Below, in pieces: positions 32,791 to 46,331 of a DNA stretch of 64,000 nucleotides. The first letter of the stretch is position 1, and every line of letters begins with the position of its first letter. The position numbers were made by a program, and so were the translations under genes. Below the pieces are notes generated by a model, which ran no database searches, was not told the origin of the DNA, and saw only the letters and a program-made list of their open reading frames with translations. The stretch is from Paracentrotus lividus (lineage: Eukaryota; Echinodermata; Echinoidea; Camarodonta; Echinidae): positions 21,281,208 through 21,345,207 of the forward strand of contig CALNVZ010003430.1 in assembly GCA_940671915.1 (NCBI GenBank), in the 5' to 3' direction.

Positions 32791-34430
32791 TATTCTTGTT
32801 TTGTATAGTACGCATTTAGATCATATAATACATTATTATCAAATACAAAAACAACAAAACATAAACAGAATAAATGAAAATACTTTTACAATGCGCTATC
32901 ATGACATATATTGCAATATTATCATATATGTGTTAATATCATCATCGTCGTCGTCGTCGTCGTTATTATTATTATAAAACTGTATTGTAACTTTCTTGTA
33001 AAGGCGTGCCCAACACAATCTAAGTTTTTCGGGTTTTCGCCCCCTTCATTCTCAATTTGTTAATTCTCTTTTATATACTGTATCCGTTTAAGATGTTAAT
33101 CAATGTATACTTTTTGTTTATGAAGGAAATAAATGTGATTTTCAATCAATCAATCAATCAATATGGAATGTAATATTTTCATATGATTTTGAAATCAGTT
33201 AAAATCACATTATGAAGCCAACATGTTATTTTTTTTTTTTTTTTAAGAAAACAACCACAGACAATCCAACAACACGACGACACCGGAAGGCTGAAAACAA
33301 AAACAAAATTGACGCTTTTGCTGCTGTTGTTGTTGTCTTGTTTTTATTTATTTATTTATTTTTTTTTTTTTTTAATTAATATTATTTATTTTTTTGTTTC
33401 GACGATTATATCCAGAAAAGAGTGACCTTCCATCGGGGATTTAAACCACAGTTGTCAGCCTAGATAATTACACATTATATGATTATTATCTACGGTTACA
33501 AAATAATCCATCATAGTGCCTTATGTATATTCACAAACGTGAACTTTTGCATTTAGCCTTAAAATTTATATGACGTTGAGAAGGTATACAATGTATTATG
33601 CATCATGTCATGAATTCATAATGTCTCATTAGATGGAAGTGGGTCTTTCATGGCTAATGTACTTGATAGCTAAAGCTCAATCGTAATATTGACAAGCTGA
33701 GATTATATCATTATTTTCAAATGACACACCATTAGGCCTTTCAATTATTATTACCATGACACCATGCAACAGTACTGGGTATTTAACGAAGATGCGATTT
33801 TTAAAGCTTTATTTGCGTTGATCGCTTGTCAAACCTATGCCAAGGCTGAGTTAGTCCGTCGTTATTAAACATGTGAAATATTGAGTTTAGATTCCCTCTC
33901 AGATTAGTATTCTAAACGAACAGTCAGTATTTGAAATTTGCAATTCACTTCAGTATTTGGTTGTTACTTGATTTGGTTGATGCTACTTGATTAATATCGG
34001 AAGTATATACCATTTTCTGGCTATCACATTTTCTTTCTTCTCAACCACGGCTACTTCGAAAGAAACAGCATTGTGATTTTTCGTTTCTGTTGGTAAGATT
34101 ATCAAAATCAATTCTATTAATTCAACAACAACAACTACAATATAAAAAAAAAAATGATAAAATTTTTTTTTTAAATAAAATAACAAAAAATGTTATCCGC
34201 AGTGGGCATAGGCCAAATAAAGCTGACCCCAATTGTTTTACATTCTATTTGTTGTTTTTTTTTCCTCTGTTAATTATACGAATATAAATTCCTCTCGTTA
34301 TTTTCTTTAACAAGCAAGTTTGGATATTCATACGTAGTGTATGCTTGCCAAAATTAGTTTTTATACACTCTAAACTGAGAAGTGCTCTTTTTAACATTTC
34401 AGAGGCTGAAATCAGCACTTTTTAAGAGCT
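32791..34430. other. AT-rich non-coding stretch
   Basis: No exon is supported. It has a cgtcgtcgt run at 32945-32962, aatcaatcaatca near 33144, long poly-T runs near 33230 and 33360, and ttcaacaacaaca-type low complexity near 34120. Confidence 0.4.
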
Positions 34431-34439
34431 TGCATAGTA

Positions 34440-35790
34440 ACTACACTTTGAGTCACGGGCGTAAATCCCGGGGGGATACAGCCCCCCAGATTTTGAGGAG
34501 GGGGGATGGCATGTACAAACATCCCCCCCCCCCAGTTTTCAAGAAAGAAATGAAAAAACAAAATTACACTAGATCATTGTGTTATTGGTTAAAAAAAGCG
34601 CTTTCAATACATTTTCATGCCTCTTTTTTTTTTCTCCAAAATCCTAAAATGTTCCTGCTGTGTCGCTATGCGACCTCGCACCAAGTAACAAACAGTAACC
34701 TAAGTATAAACGATTGGATCGAATGCTCTCGTCAAGGGAAAGGGTGTTGTTGACAATCAAAAACATTAATGTAGTTGCGTGCGGGCTAGGTTGGTGGAGG
34801 GCTTGGGGCCTGCACCCCACAAAATTTTTATAGCAAAGATTGTGGATTTGTTTTTTTATCGCTGTTATTTAACAACGCATTTAAAATGTATCTTCCAAAT
34901 GGATACTAAATTTTCGGCTCGATTTTCGCTCTCGCAGATACTAAATAGGATCATTACTAAAATGAAAATGAACAGGAATCAAGGCAGCCATTATAAGCAT
35001 ACATTCAAAGACAAACTTTCTTCGTACCCCCTCCCTCTCCGAATACATTTCTCTTTAGTTCTATGGCTCTGATCCAAAGTATCCCCTTTTTAGAAAAAAT
35101 GCCCTTTTTTTTCCATCGAGACCCCCACTTTAAAATCCATTTCGCCGCCTCTACTATGTGTTTTATTGTTTTGTTTTGTTTGTTTTATTTTTATTTTTTT
35201 CGCGCTCGCGGATACTATACAGGACCTTTAATGCACAAACATATTCAATTTCAGCTTAAAATTTTCGGCTCGCGCTTCGGGCTCGCTGATACTAAATAGG
35301 AACTACAATGCACAGATATCTCAAAGTTTTACCTTAAAATTTTCGGCTCGCGCTTCGCATTCGCATTACTTTTTCAATTACTAAAATAAACAGTAATCAA
35401 GGCAGGCATTATGATTCTTAAAAGCATGCATTCAAAGACAAAATTTCTTCGTATCCCCTCGCTCTCGAGTCCGAATACATTTCTCTTTAGATCTATGCCT
35501 TTGATCTAAAGTGTCCCCCTTTTTCGAAAAGAGTACCCCTTTTTATCGAGACTCCCACCTCCAAATCCGTTCCGCCGCCTCGACTATATATTTTTATTTT
35601 TTGTTTGTTGGTTGTTGTTTTTTTTCCGCACTCGCAGATTATAATATAGTACCTTTAATGCACAACATATCAAATTTCGGCTTAACATTTTCGGCTCGCG
35701 CTTCGCGCTCGCTGATACTAAATAGGAACTATAATGCACAAAAATATCTCAAATTTTGGCTTAAAATTTTCGGCTCGCGCTTCATGTAGA
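34440..35790. repeat. Clustered repeat with tttcggctcgcgcttcg motifs
   Basis: Two related blocks of about 400 bp (about 34900-35340 and 35340-35790) share ttcgtaccccctccctctc / ttcgtatcccctcgctctc, gaatacatttctctttag, ccctttttt...atcgagac, and several copies of aaaattttcggctcgcgctt followed by gctgatactaaatagg. The G/C-run sequence at 34455-34545 precedes them. It is probably a dispersed mobile repeat with no intact gene. Confidence 0.7.
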
Positions 35791-35993
35791 ACGGTAAATG
35801 GGCTCACTCGGTCAGGGAATGAGACCGCTTCAATTGAACTCAATCAAATTCGAGTGCCTTCCCGCCCAGCTGGATAGAAAATTCCTTTTCTTTACACATT
35901 CACTTCTTCACACTTCAAGAAAGTTTGTCTTTACATGTAATTATTTATTCACGTAAACTGTTGTAATGTTTTGATGCAGGAACCATAGGCAAG

Positions 35994-37215
35994 ATGGATG
36001 AGTTGATGACAACGCCAGGTAATTCAACTTCAACAGATCGTGACATAGCAGAAATCATTACGAATATCGTCGGAGCAGTCATCGTGACAATCGTCGCTCT
36101 CGTCGGCATTGTCGGGAACATCTGCAACCTGGTCGTTATCCCACGAATACCAGAAGGAACGCTGGCCGAAGCGTCTAAAGTGTTTTACAGCGCTCTCGCT
36201 GTTGCTGATCTCATTACAGCTATTATGTTACTTAGCGGTCCAATCTTCACTTCTTTTACCAAATGGATCTCTAGTGGCTCAGGGGTTGTCTTCTGCAATG
36301 TGACAGGATTAATCGGAACTTGTGCTCCAGCAATAGGCGCAAGCTTTATCTTCTTGTTGAATCTTGATCGCTATATTCTGGTTACTCGACCTTTCTTACA
36401 TTCAAATGTAGTTACCCGAAGGAAAGCATTCGTTTCTGCCGTTGTCGTATCATCATCTGTGGCGTGCGTTGTACTATTGTGTGTGGTCTTTTCAGAAAAA
36501 TCATTCGCAATAGTCAACTTTCGGAAGGTAATAGGACAGTGCCAGGTGGCTTTTTCTGATCCTTCTTTTCTGCCTTACACAGTTGCGATGTTTGCTTTCA
36601 TATGGACCCTTGCGATTCTTCTTTTTGTCATTTATGCAGATATTTTAAGGATTGCGCGGCGTCATTCTCGGCAAATTTTAGCGCAACAAATGTTGTGGCG
36701 CTTTTGAAGCACGCGCGCAACAAATGAAGATGTTCGAAAGACCACCTGTTCAACCATTAGCCATGTTACTGAGGATCCATCTTCAAACATCAAGAAGTTA
36801 AAATGAGAGAATTCATGAAGATATCATTCCATCCACCATGTCCTACCAAACTAACGCTCAAGATTCTGTACAGGTAGCCACCGCTGAAGCAAGTGGCAGA
36901 ATGGGCGGTAAAGAGAAGCGGTAAAAACCGCTTGCAGCTCAGAATCAACCGCGGTGCTGCGGGGCAAAATACTACGACACTTCGTACGCCATTAATATCA
37001 CGGGTTGCTATCTTGTAGCATGGCTGCCATTTACTGTAGCTTTGACGTACGCATCAGCATCGGTACTCAACTCAATGGTGCCATTTTCAGGGTGGTTGCT
37101 TCGATGGCAGCGAGCAACTGTACTGTCAACATTTTCGTGTATGTTTCACAAGAGTGATTTTAAGAAAACGTTTCGCAAAGTTGTCTGTAAACGACGATAT
37201 AACGTCGAAACATAG
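35994..37215 (+). pseudogene. Rhodopsin-class GPCR gene, intact to TM5 then frameshifted
   Basis: The first frame (35994-36707) encodes 237 residues: an N-glycosylation site at N10, TM1 with GNICNLVV (41-48), TM2 with LAVADL (68-73), the TM3 cysteine C101, DRY at 125-127, TM4, the ECL2 cysteine C183, and TM5 (about 193-215), then a stop. TM6 (CYLVAWLPF) appears at about 36988 in another frame, TM7 (SNCTVNIFVY) near 37111 returns to the first frame, and a basic tail (SDFKKTFRKVVCKRR) ends at TAG 37213-37215 in the second. An acceptor-like gatgcag lies just before the ATG. Echinoderms have large rapidly evolving families of such receptors. This copy is a recent pseudogene unless the indels are assembly errors. 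The ligand is unknown. Confidence 0.85.
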
Positions 37216-38144
37216 TTAACACTGCTCACTTCTTACAAGAGAGACGTCACCCGTCACCGCGACTGAGCACGTGATAAAGAGAAATCTCCAGAAAGGAACA
37301 ACGTTGATTTTCCTTGAATCGGGAGACGTCTTGGCAACGTAGCGGCGACGTCTCCGCGACTATAGAGGCACGGATCGTGGAATCAGAACAACTTTATTTT
37401 AATGACGTTAAGATAAGCTATTCGTTATCCAAAGCGTGTCATGAAAGGACTTGTCGGATATTTTATCTGACAAGTCCTGTTTTATTTGTCAGTTACCATA
37501 GTAACAATGCTTCTCAAACCTTTATTTCTGTATGAACTTTTATTTCTTTATGAATCAGAGCAATTAGGATCTTTATCACAGTGGTGTTTGAAGAAAGTAG
37601 AAGATAATTATGCAGAAATATTTTTATAGCCACACTTTTTTGTAGGTCTTCATGGCAATAGCTCACTGTTAGATATTTTTCATCGTGGTGTTAATAATAG
37701 TTTGAAGTATTGAAAAAAAAAAGGATCAGGTTTTAAATAGTCACGGTCTTTGTATTTTAATATGATATTGGATCAATACAATTTTTTTTGTTTTTGGTTT
37801 ATTTCTTTTTGCTATAATAACAGGAATTGGTTGGTTTTATTTCCGTTAAAAAAAAAGAAAAATGCAATCACATATTAAGAAAAAACAAAACAAACAGATG
37901 AAAAGTTCTTAAAAGGTTAATAAAAAAAATATACTTGAGGACCGCGGGGCATTTTTGAAAGTGGAGAGGTGCTTAGTAATTCTACTAAAAATTGGGGGAG
38001 GGGTGTTCGAAACTGGCCCCTGATACTGATGTAAAGATAATTACGCTTATTATTAGACAAGCCTTATTCTTTTGCAAAGTAATGAGTATCGTTCATAAAA
38101 CGTGGAATAAATGATTAAAAAGAAAGAAAAAATTATCACTAACA
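37216..38144. other. Non-coding stretch with MITE-family fragment
   Basis: A gacgtctccgcgac fragment near 37345 belongs to the family of the palindromic element at 9880. ggacttgtcgg-atttta-tctgacaagtcc near 37447 forms a hairpin, and its left arm recurs at 41861. The remainder is AT-rich with no gene. Confidence 0.45.
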
Positions 38145-38450
38145 GTGGCATCTCACTTGCCGCGCCATGAGACGGGTTTGAAACTAGTTTGAGACAGCGT
38201 TAAGATGGGTTTGAGAGTAGTTGCGGATACGTCTCCTGAGTCTCCGCGACGTCTCACGAGTTGCGGAAAATGAACAATCATGTTCATATCTATGATCAAT
38301 TATAGTTACATTTATACACAAATATCCACCTTGTTGTTTCTTGGCGCTTATAGTGTGAAGTATGAGATTTCTTTGGTCTCAGAGTCGTCCCGGAGTCATC
38401 TCCGAGTCTACGAGTCTTTGAGACGACGTGTCCGCGAAGTGAGATACCAC
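38145..38450. mobile_element. Short inverted-repeat element, 306 bp
   Basis: The ends gtggcatctcact and agtgagataccac pair with one mismatch and match the termini of the elements at 9880-10045 and 58944-59234. Internal gtctccgcgacgtctc and gagacgggtttgaaactagt repeats are shared with the 59-kb copy. Confidence 0.75.
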
Positions 38451-38997
38451 CTTATGTCTGGATGCACTTTTATTCATTCAAACATCCTGCGTCAACAGAT
38501 GATGTAAATATATAATATACGGAAGGTCCTCGTTGAAGCAGAAAAAAAAACAAAACAAAACTTCAGTACAGTTTAGATAATGGATAAAAATTTTGTGTAT
38601 AGAGTGAAAACTTTTAATTGCTAATCCTACTTTAATCTTTCAGTCCAACAACCTTCACTTGAAAATGAGATCACTCACCTTGTTAATTAATGTTAATTAA
38701 TAAAAATTAGAGCTCTATCGTTAGGAATAGTGCATCAGTACTTTGTAGCATTGTCCTAATAGATTGCTCCTATTTGCATTACTTAATTAAGTGCGTCAAA
38801 GTGAGGAAGTAATTAGAAATAGAATATATTATATAAAATGAATTGCGTTTGCACAAAATATGCATTGTGATTGGTCGGATCATGCGGCATATGAATTTTG
38901 TGTATAGATTAATAAGAGCCCTTTAACATATTGATATAGACCTGCACATTATTAATCTGCATACAGATATATTTTTGACGTATCCAAAAATGACTTT

Positions 38998-38998
<1 letters not shown>

Positions 38999-39041
<43 letters not shown>
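38999..39041. repeat. (GT)n microsatellite
   Basis: About 20 uninterrupted gt units. Confidence 0.95.
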
Positions 39042-39042
<1 letters not shown>

Positions 39043-39477
39043 ACCACAGGGCAACCCTACCTACCCCCAACAAGCGGGGGGGGGGGATGGGGGGGTGGAG
39101 AGAGAGCAGGGTTGCATATCCTTCTGGTAGGAGTTATTTTTTCAATATGATCGGTTTCTAAAAATTCCCCAAAATCTTCTTTCGAATATGCTCTCAGTTG
39201 AAGATGGGGACCCTGCTTTTTGGAAAATTTTCATTACTTTTGTATGTTACCCGCCCCCCTCCCCCCCCGCCCCACTTCTGTTATTGGCTTAATAAGAAAG
39301 GCTGTTTGTGTTCCCTCACACTTAACTGGCTCTAGAAGATAATTTATAAAATATAAATCAATCAATAAATCAATCCATCTATCAGTAACCACAGAATGGT
39401 GTATGGAACCCCCCTCCCCCCGAAAAATAAATAAATAGATAAATAATTTCTTTTTAAATCAGAAGAAAAGATAACAC

Positions 39478-39641
39478 TCACGCGTGTCTGATAGCAACAG
39501 CTTTCAAAACGTCTGTTACGACAGCACTGTCTCCGGTTTTATTTCCCGCCTCTTTCTGAGATTCTGAGAATCCGTGTTCGATATTGGTATCAAACGATAC
39601 TGATTGTCTGCCCTTTTTGCTACATGATTCCAGCATCGCAT
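39478..39641 (-). CDS. TSSK-like kinase exon 8 with stop
   Basis: Encodes the C-terminal tail ([17 protein letters not shown] to [10 protein letters not shown]) and TGA at 39480-39478. Acceptor ttccttctag. The tail shows no domain I recognise, so membership rests on phase and splice sites. Confidence 0.75.
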
Positions 39642-42600
39642 CTAGAAGGAAAATAACAACAAAAAATTCAAAGTCAGTGTAAAGTTGTTTTTGTTTTTGT
39701 TTTTGTTTTTTTAAATATGAAGTCAGGGATAGGGTAAAGTTATTACCAGGTGCAGGTATTAACAATACATCAGCTAAACAAATATTCCCGGGTCACGAAA
39801 AACAAAGAAAAACAAAATGCATGCGTTAGGTGGTATAGGCCTACGTAATAAAAAAGGAGAAAAATACAGATCCCTTTTCAGTCTTTGCCTGCCAGGCCCC
39901 CTGTTGTATCAACAAATCAAAGTGATGTATTTTGGACTTGAACACTTTACATTTTAAACTTTATACTTGTACTACATTATCACTTGTGAGAATCACACAT
40001 CGAGCATATACAATTAGCCTACATCTAAGAAAATTGCCTTCTGCTCTCCAAAGTTTTCAATTTTACCGTATGCGCCCCCTCGAATTCTAAAAACTCAGAT
40101 CCTCCGCTATTAATGCTCAAACTATCGTCCTATTTCTTTAAATACGTTGTGAAAGTAACTATAGCTGCACTTCATCTCTTGGCGCTTGGCAGCTTTGGAA
40201 CACAATATCCAAACAACTCTGCATAAGTCGACCTTTTAAGTCGAATAATTACCTGAGTCGAAGCAATTTTTCAGTCCAGATTATACAAGACATGTCTTCT
40301 TCACCTCTCCTAAGTCTAACTGATTCATATGGTTCCGAGAGATTCGATTTAAACAGAGTTATCTGTAGATGATTTTCAAGTCAGCACTATCTTCGTAAGA
40401 TATGAACCTACCGAGAGAGGCACCCGAAGATGCCGCAATGTAGGTTTATATCCACTTGATCTTTTAGTAGTTGGTCCAGGTCTCTGATTGTCTAATACCA
40501 GTGCACATGCTAATTCCATTTCGTCTACCAATAATTTGGTCCTATTTCCCTTCGGTCTAATACTTATGTGGTCTAATTATCGTTTGATCAAATTGTCAAT
40601 TAGCCTAATTACCTTTTGGTCTACCTCGTTTTTTGTCTAATTCCAAAATTAATATTTGGGTTTTACCTATTTGTTACAGGAAGTAACCAAGTGGACATTA
40701 AACGAAATGGACATTAATTTAGATGAAAGGGTAAGCAGGCAAAGTTGCAATAAGAACAAATATCAATTATATGAACTGGTTGTAGACGAAATGGAATTAG
40801 ACCATGTGGGATGAGACCAAACGTTCATTAGTCAAAGTGGGTTTAGACCAATTGGCAATTTACCGATCTTACTAAGATATGAACATACCAAGAGAGGCAC
40901 CCGAAGATGCCGCAACGCATCCATCGTCTGCTACGTTCTTAGACATGTATTGTGACGTCATAGTAGGCGCTGACGTCATCATTGATTGTGCTGTGACGGT
41001 GGGGTGAGCTAACCACTCCATCTTTCCGAGGTCGCATAGCTTGGCTCTCTTCTGAGGGTCGGGGACCAGCAATGCGTGCACAAATGCTCGTCCGTCTGGT
41101 TGAAAGAGAACAAAAAAATAATAATAATAATAAATAAAAATATGACATATCAAGAATACGACACAACATCCCTGTACTCTCATTTTGGGACATTCAGTTT
41201 TTTAAAAGTCGTGAAAAATCGGTGGAAATAGTTAACTATGACCATGGTTTTTATAGCAAAAAACAAAAACAAAACAAAAACAAAACATAACATAACAATA
41301 GCAACAGTTTCTCGCGTCGCAGACTTGTAGCCGCGACATCTCCTGCGTCACCGGGAGACGCGGGGAAATCAAATAACAACTAAAAAAAATCGAACATGTT
41401 AAAAGCCTTATTTCATATCGACTGTTTACTTCCTCCAATTGAGCTTTGTATTAATTATATCATTTCTCATGAGCCTACCTTTAGAGACGGAGTTTGGGAA
41501 GCAGAGTTTCTCTTGAGGGTTATAGATGGAATCCAGTAAGATATCAAGACAGTCCTCGTGGTATGGGAGTCGGCCGCATAACATAGCATACAACGTCACA
41601 CCTAATAGAGGAGAGAGAAAGAGGGAAAGAAAGAAAATGCGAGAAGATTGATTGATTGATTGCTTGATTGCTTGATTGATTGATTGTTTGTTTGATTGTT
41701 TGATTTTTTGTTTGATTGATTGATTGATTGATTTCATTGATTTCACTCGACATGAAATAATAAGTATCGAATTTAAAAAAAAAAAATAAATAAATAAATA
41801 AATCAGTAAGCTTTAACAGAATAACCCAATGAGAAAAAGAAGTAGAGATGGAAAATGAAAGGACTTGTCGGACGTTTTATCCGACAAATTTGCTCTCAGC
41901 CAATCCGATGCAATCATTTCAGTAGGTTTATAACAGTTGTTAGTGAGAATCAGTGAGTATTTGTTTCATGAAATGCTCCCCGGGAACTAGCATACGTCTA
42001 TGGTTGACCGGCTAAGTTGGGGGGGGGGGGGTGTCATATTTACCCATACTCCATAGATCCGTGGGTTTGCCTTCATACGGGTCTCCCTCCAAGATCTCAG
42101 GGGCTACGTATCCCATCGACCCACACGCTTCCGTTAATTTCTCACCGTCTGCGCAGTTTGCAGCAAACCCAAAGTCTGAGGACGATAAATTTTATGAAGA
42201 AATTAGCAAAGAAAATGGAATTTAATCGGGATTTGAACCAAAAACTTCCTGGTTACAAGACACGTCCTCTACCGTCTGATCTTGTGCAATCCCTAATGGC
42301 GTTGTCCGTCCCAGAGAACCTCTAATGCTACAGTCACACAGACACTTACGTATAGATACGTCCGGTTGCGTCCAAATATTATTTCATCTTCTATTCTATC
42401 ATTTCTTATGTATTTCTTTGTTTTACTGGATGAACGAAATTATCAATATTTCCACTGCTGACTATGACGGGTAGGCATCAGTGGGGATCCGCAGAAAAGA
42501 AAATAATTTTTGGACGCAACGGGACGTAATTATACGTAAGTGTCTGTGTGACTGTAGCATTAGATTTAAATGCACGAGTGATCAGAAGCTAGGGAATTCT

Positions 42601-45249
42601 ATTTTCTTTGCTCATTTTATTTTTTTCAGACAATAAATTTTACGAGGAAGGAAAAACAATCCTTACAATAGACGAATCATTAATGAACCATGTTTTATGT
42701 TATCTGTCTGGTGAGGAAGAATAGACCTGTTAACTAAACAGATTCAACTTATGTATGCTTTTAAAAAGTTAACGAAAAGTTAACAATCTGAAAGCTTGCA
42801 AGAGGTTTGCCAGACATAGCATCCAGTAATGGATGCAAACTACAGGGCCTGTCCCACAGACGGCGATAGTTGTGGCGACAACCTACAAACTACCTGTCGC
42901 CACCATTCGCAGGTCCAATCACCTATACAATCGTGAATTATCGCGTCTATCGCCTAAAGAGACGGAGCCAAATTCAGTTCGTCGTTGGATTTTCAACAAG
43001 TTTAACAATAACCGGTGTCAGTTAGGTTAACGTCAATGACCGTAGCCTGTCTTCTCTTGTCACGACAATTTGCTATCGTAGATTGTCGCCAGATAGAACA
43101 TGTTTAGCAGAGCAGAACGGCGGCCAGTTGTAGGTTGCCGCACTACTGCGTACGTTGCACGCACCGCTGAACCAAACGGTCAGTGAAATTTAAGCCGCTA
43201 TGGCCTTTGTCGCCAACTCCCATCCTCTGAATTGGAGGATCGGCCTCCCATTCAGATACTGTACAGTCGCCGCAAAGTTTTTAAATTTTCAAAAATCAGT
43301 CACGACCTAAATTATAATGCGCGACTGAGAGGTCAATCACGAGCCTGAAGGCGACAGGCCGCCATCAGGTAGAAAACACTCGATCGCCTGTGTCAGCCGC
43401 AAGGATCGCCACAGTGCGCAAGTTCATATCTCAGTTGATATTTTAGGCTGCGGCAAGAGAAGTCGAACCGCGAGATGCGCGAAGGTCGAGGCTATTGTAT
43501 TATCGGATACAAGCTATTGTTTACTTAGTTTATTGTTTGCCTGGTAGCAAGTCGTTGTCGTAGCCTATCGTAGACAGAGTCGTAGATACGTATATGATCT
43601 TCGGTCACCTACGATTCTGACACGATTCTGGCAGGTTCTAACATGCACAGGTTGTCGCTACAACGATCGCCTCCTGTGGGACAGGCCCTTATAAGGAGTT
43701 AATCTTTAAAAAATCGATTATATACCTACATGCGACTCTTTCTAGGCTAGGCTACAACAACAACTTGCTACCACACTCACAACAGCAAGATCGCCAGTTG
43801 TCGCAGCAACGATCGCCTCCAGTGGGACAGCCCCTTTAGGAGTTCGGCTTTAAAAAAAGGCGATTATAAACCTTACATACGACTCTTTTTAAGCTAGGCT
43901 GTAACAACAACCTGCTACCACACTCACAATAGCAAGATCGCCAGTTGTCGCAACAACGATCGCCTCCAGTGGGACAGCCCCTTTAATTAAAAACAGATCA
44001 TTATTGAATACCTTGTTATGAGGTTCCAAGGGGTTATCCATTAATTCAAATAACATTAGTAAACATAATTCAATTATAAAAATTGAGTTTTAAAAAATAA
44101 TAAAAAAGCGACGGGGGGGGGGGGACAGAAATTACGAGAAAATGCAGGGTTTAACATATTAATGGTTGATGAAATCTTTACAATTATGTAAAATTGATAT
44201 CCCTAACATAACAATAAATGAAAATCATGACCCATACCGCACAACTTTAACCGATAATCGTCGTCGAGAAGGAGGTTGCTGCACTTGATGTCACGGTGGA
44301 CGATGTCCATGGAATGAAGATAGGCGATGGCGGACTGGAGCTGATGAAACAGAAATCGAGCCTCGGGTTCTAATAGATGACCATGGCCTGTAGGAGCAAT
44401 GAAAAATAAGAGCATGGTCTCTTTATGGTTTTTTTTTTCTCACCCCCGCGATGTCGCGGAGACGTCACCGCGACTAATTTCGTCACAAATGGGAAGATTT
44501 GAGAGTCGCGGCAACATCTCCATAACGACTCTCGCGACGGCGTGAAGAAAAGAAAAATTGAAATAGGTATTAAAAAAAGAAAGAAAAAGAAATAGAACTT
44601 TGTTTCATTTTCCCGGTACTCCATATATTCGAGTCGCGAATTAGTCTTATGGCCAGGTCAGTGATATTCATTATGCATAGGGTCTTTAGCTGGGCTTTGG
44701 GGTAGAGATTTGCATTTATATCCAAATCAAAATTTTGGTTTGATTCTTCTAAGTAAATGAGGATAATATATTCTAATCTGGTTGCCAAGGTATACCTTAC
44801 ATTAATGACATTTATCTAATGTGTGGACCTATGCATTATAATAATTATTTAATTAATATTATTAATTAATTAATTAATCAATTAATTAATAATTAATTAA
44901 ACTAACCTTGTTTATTGATATAGGAACGGAGATCTCCGTTAGGCATATAATCCATTAAGATATAGCCTTTACGATTAGTGAGAAGGACCTCAAGAACTCC
45001 CAACTAGTGGATTGGAAGAGGGAGAGAAGAAGAGAGAGAAAAGAGATAGTGAGAAATAAAGAGAGACAGAGAAAGAAAGAGAGAGAGAGAGAGACGAGGA
45101 GATAGAAAGAAAGGGTATAGATGGAGACGTATGGAAAGGTAGAAAGAGACGTATAGAGAAAAAGACAGAGGTATAGAGTCGATACAGGGAATGAAGGAGA
45201 GGGAGAGAGGGTTGAAGGCAGAGGGAAATATAGAAAAAGACGAGAGGAC

Positions 45250-45283
<34 letters not shown>

Positions 45284-46286
45284 TTACTAGCAGGACACCC
45301 GCGCTTTGCGCGGGTTTCAATGATGAATTCCCAATTTTAATTAATAATAGAAGTTCCTGGATTATTTTTATTTTGTTGTATGTAGCTGTGAATTTTTTAT
45401 GGAGTCGTACAAAGCTTTTGTTTCATTAAAGACCCGTCCTTCACATCTTTTTTGTAAACATAGCATGTGTGAGAGGAAAAAAAAAAAAAAACGCGAAAAT
45501 AATTAAGCCACTATTCTGCGGCCCGTCGATTGCAGCCCCCCTTTTTTTCAAACTGCTCTGTGACTCTGTTATCAATGTTTAACACAGGGGCCGCGGAGCG
45601 TTTTTGAAAGTGGGGGGGGGGGGCGGCTGAGCCGAAAGTGGAGGCGCTGACAGGTTAAAAATCACAAATGTATGGTCATTTTTTGCGTTTTTTGTACACG
45701 TTGGCTGAAAAAAAGTGGGGCTGCAGCCCCCCGCCCCCCCCGCCCGGCTCCGCGGCCCTGTTAAAGACCAATTTCAACCAAATCTTCACCATTTCCAACA
45801 GAGAAAGATTACAAACGCCACTTTTGTGCCACTATTTGTATTAATGCCCGCTTTCTATATATATTTGGCGCAATTTGATCACTAAATAAAAATTTATTGT
45901 TACGATCATAAAGGGTTCCGCGTGCAGGATATAGCTTAATTACACCCATTGTACGTCATAAAAGATTCAGTGTATGTTTACCTTGATGCGGCTCGTGCGC
46001 ATCTTTATTTATTGTGTCTACAGACTCACCCGTTTTTACACAATCAAAAGGCCACAAAAATCATGTTTTACGTCTGGTTCTCCAGCCTAAACTGTTCATT
46101 TTCAACCAAATATAGATTAAAACCCGGTCACCATTTGTATCAACCTCGTGTGTCAATTTTGCGGAATATGAACATAAACTGACGGAGCCTTTTACTAACA
46201 TACATACATACATACATAATACATACATACATACATACAATACAACATTAGTTAATATAGTAGAGATTATTATTAAACAGTTAATA

Positions 46287-46331
<45 letters not shown>

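Noticed and set aside
41426-41753. Asn/Gln/Ser/Ile/Lys-rich open frames on the minus strand
   Set aside because: They translate the (ttga)n tract next to exon 6 of the TSSK-like gene.
42215-42320. Functional tRNA gene
   Set aside because: The A-box, anticodon loop and B-box order is visible, but the stems do not pair well and there is no proper acceptor stem.
44955-45320. 121-codon Ser/Leu-rich open frame on the minus strand
   Set aside because: It runs through the CT-rich tract before exon 3 and is the pyrimidine tract in translation; only the last part is real exon.
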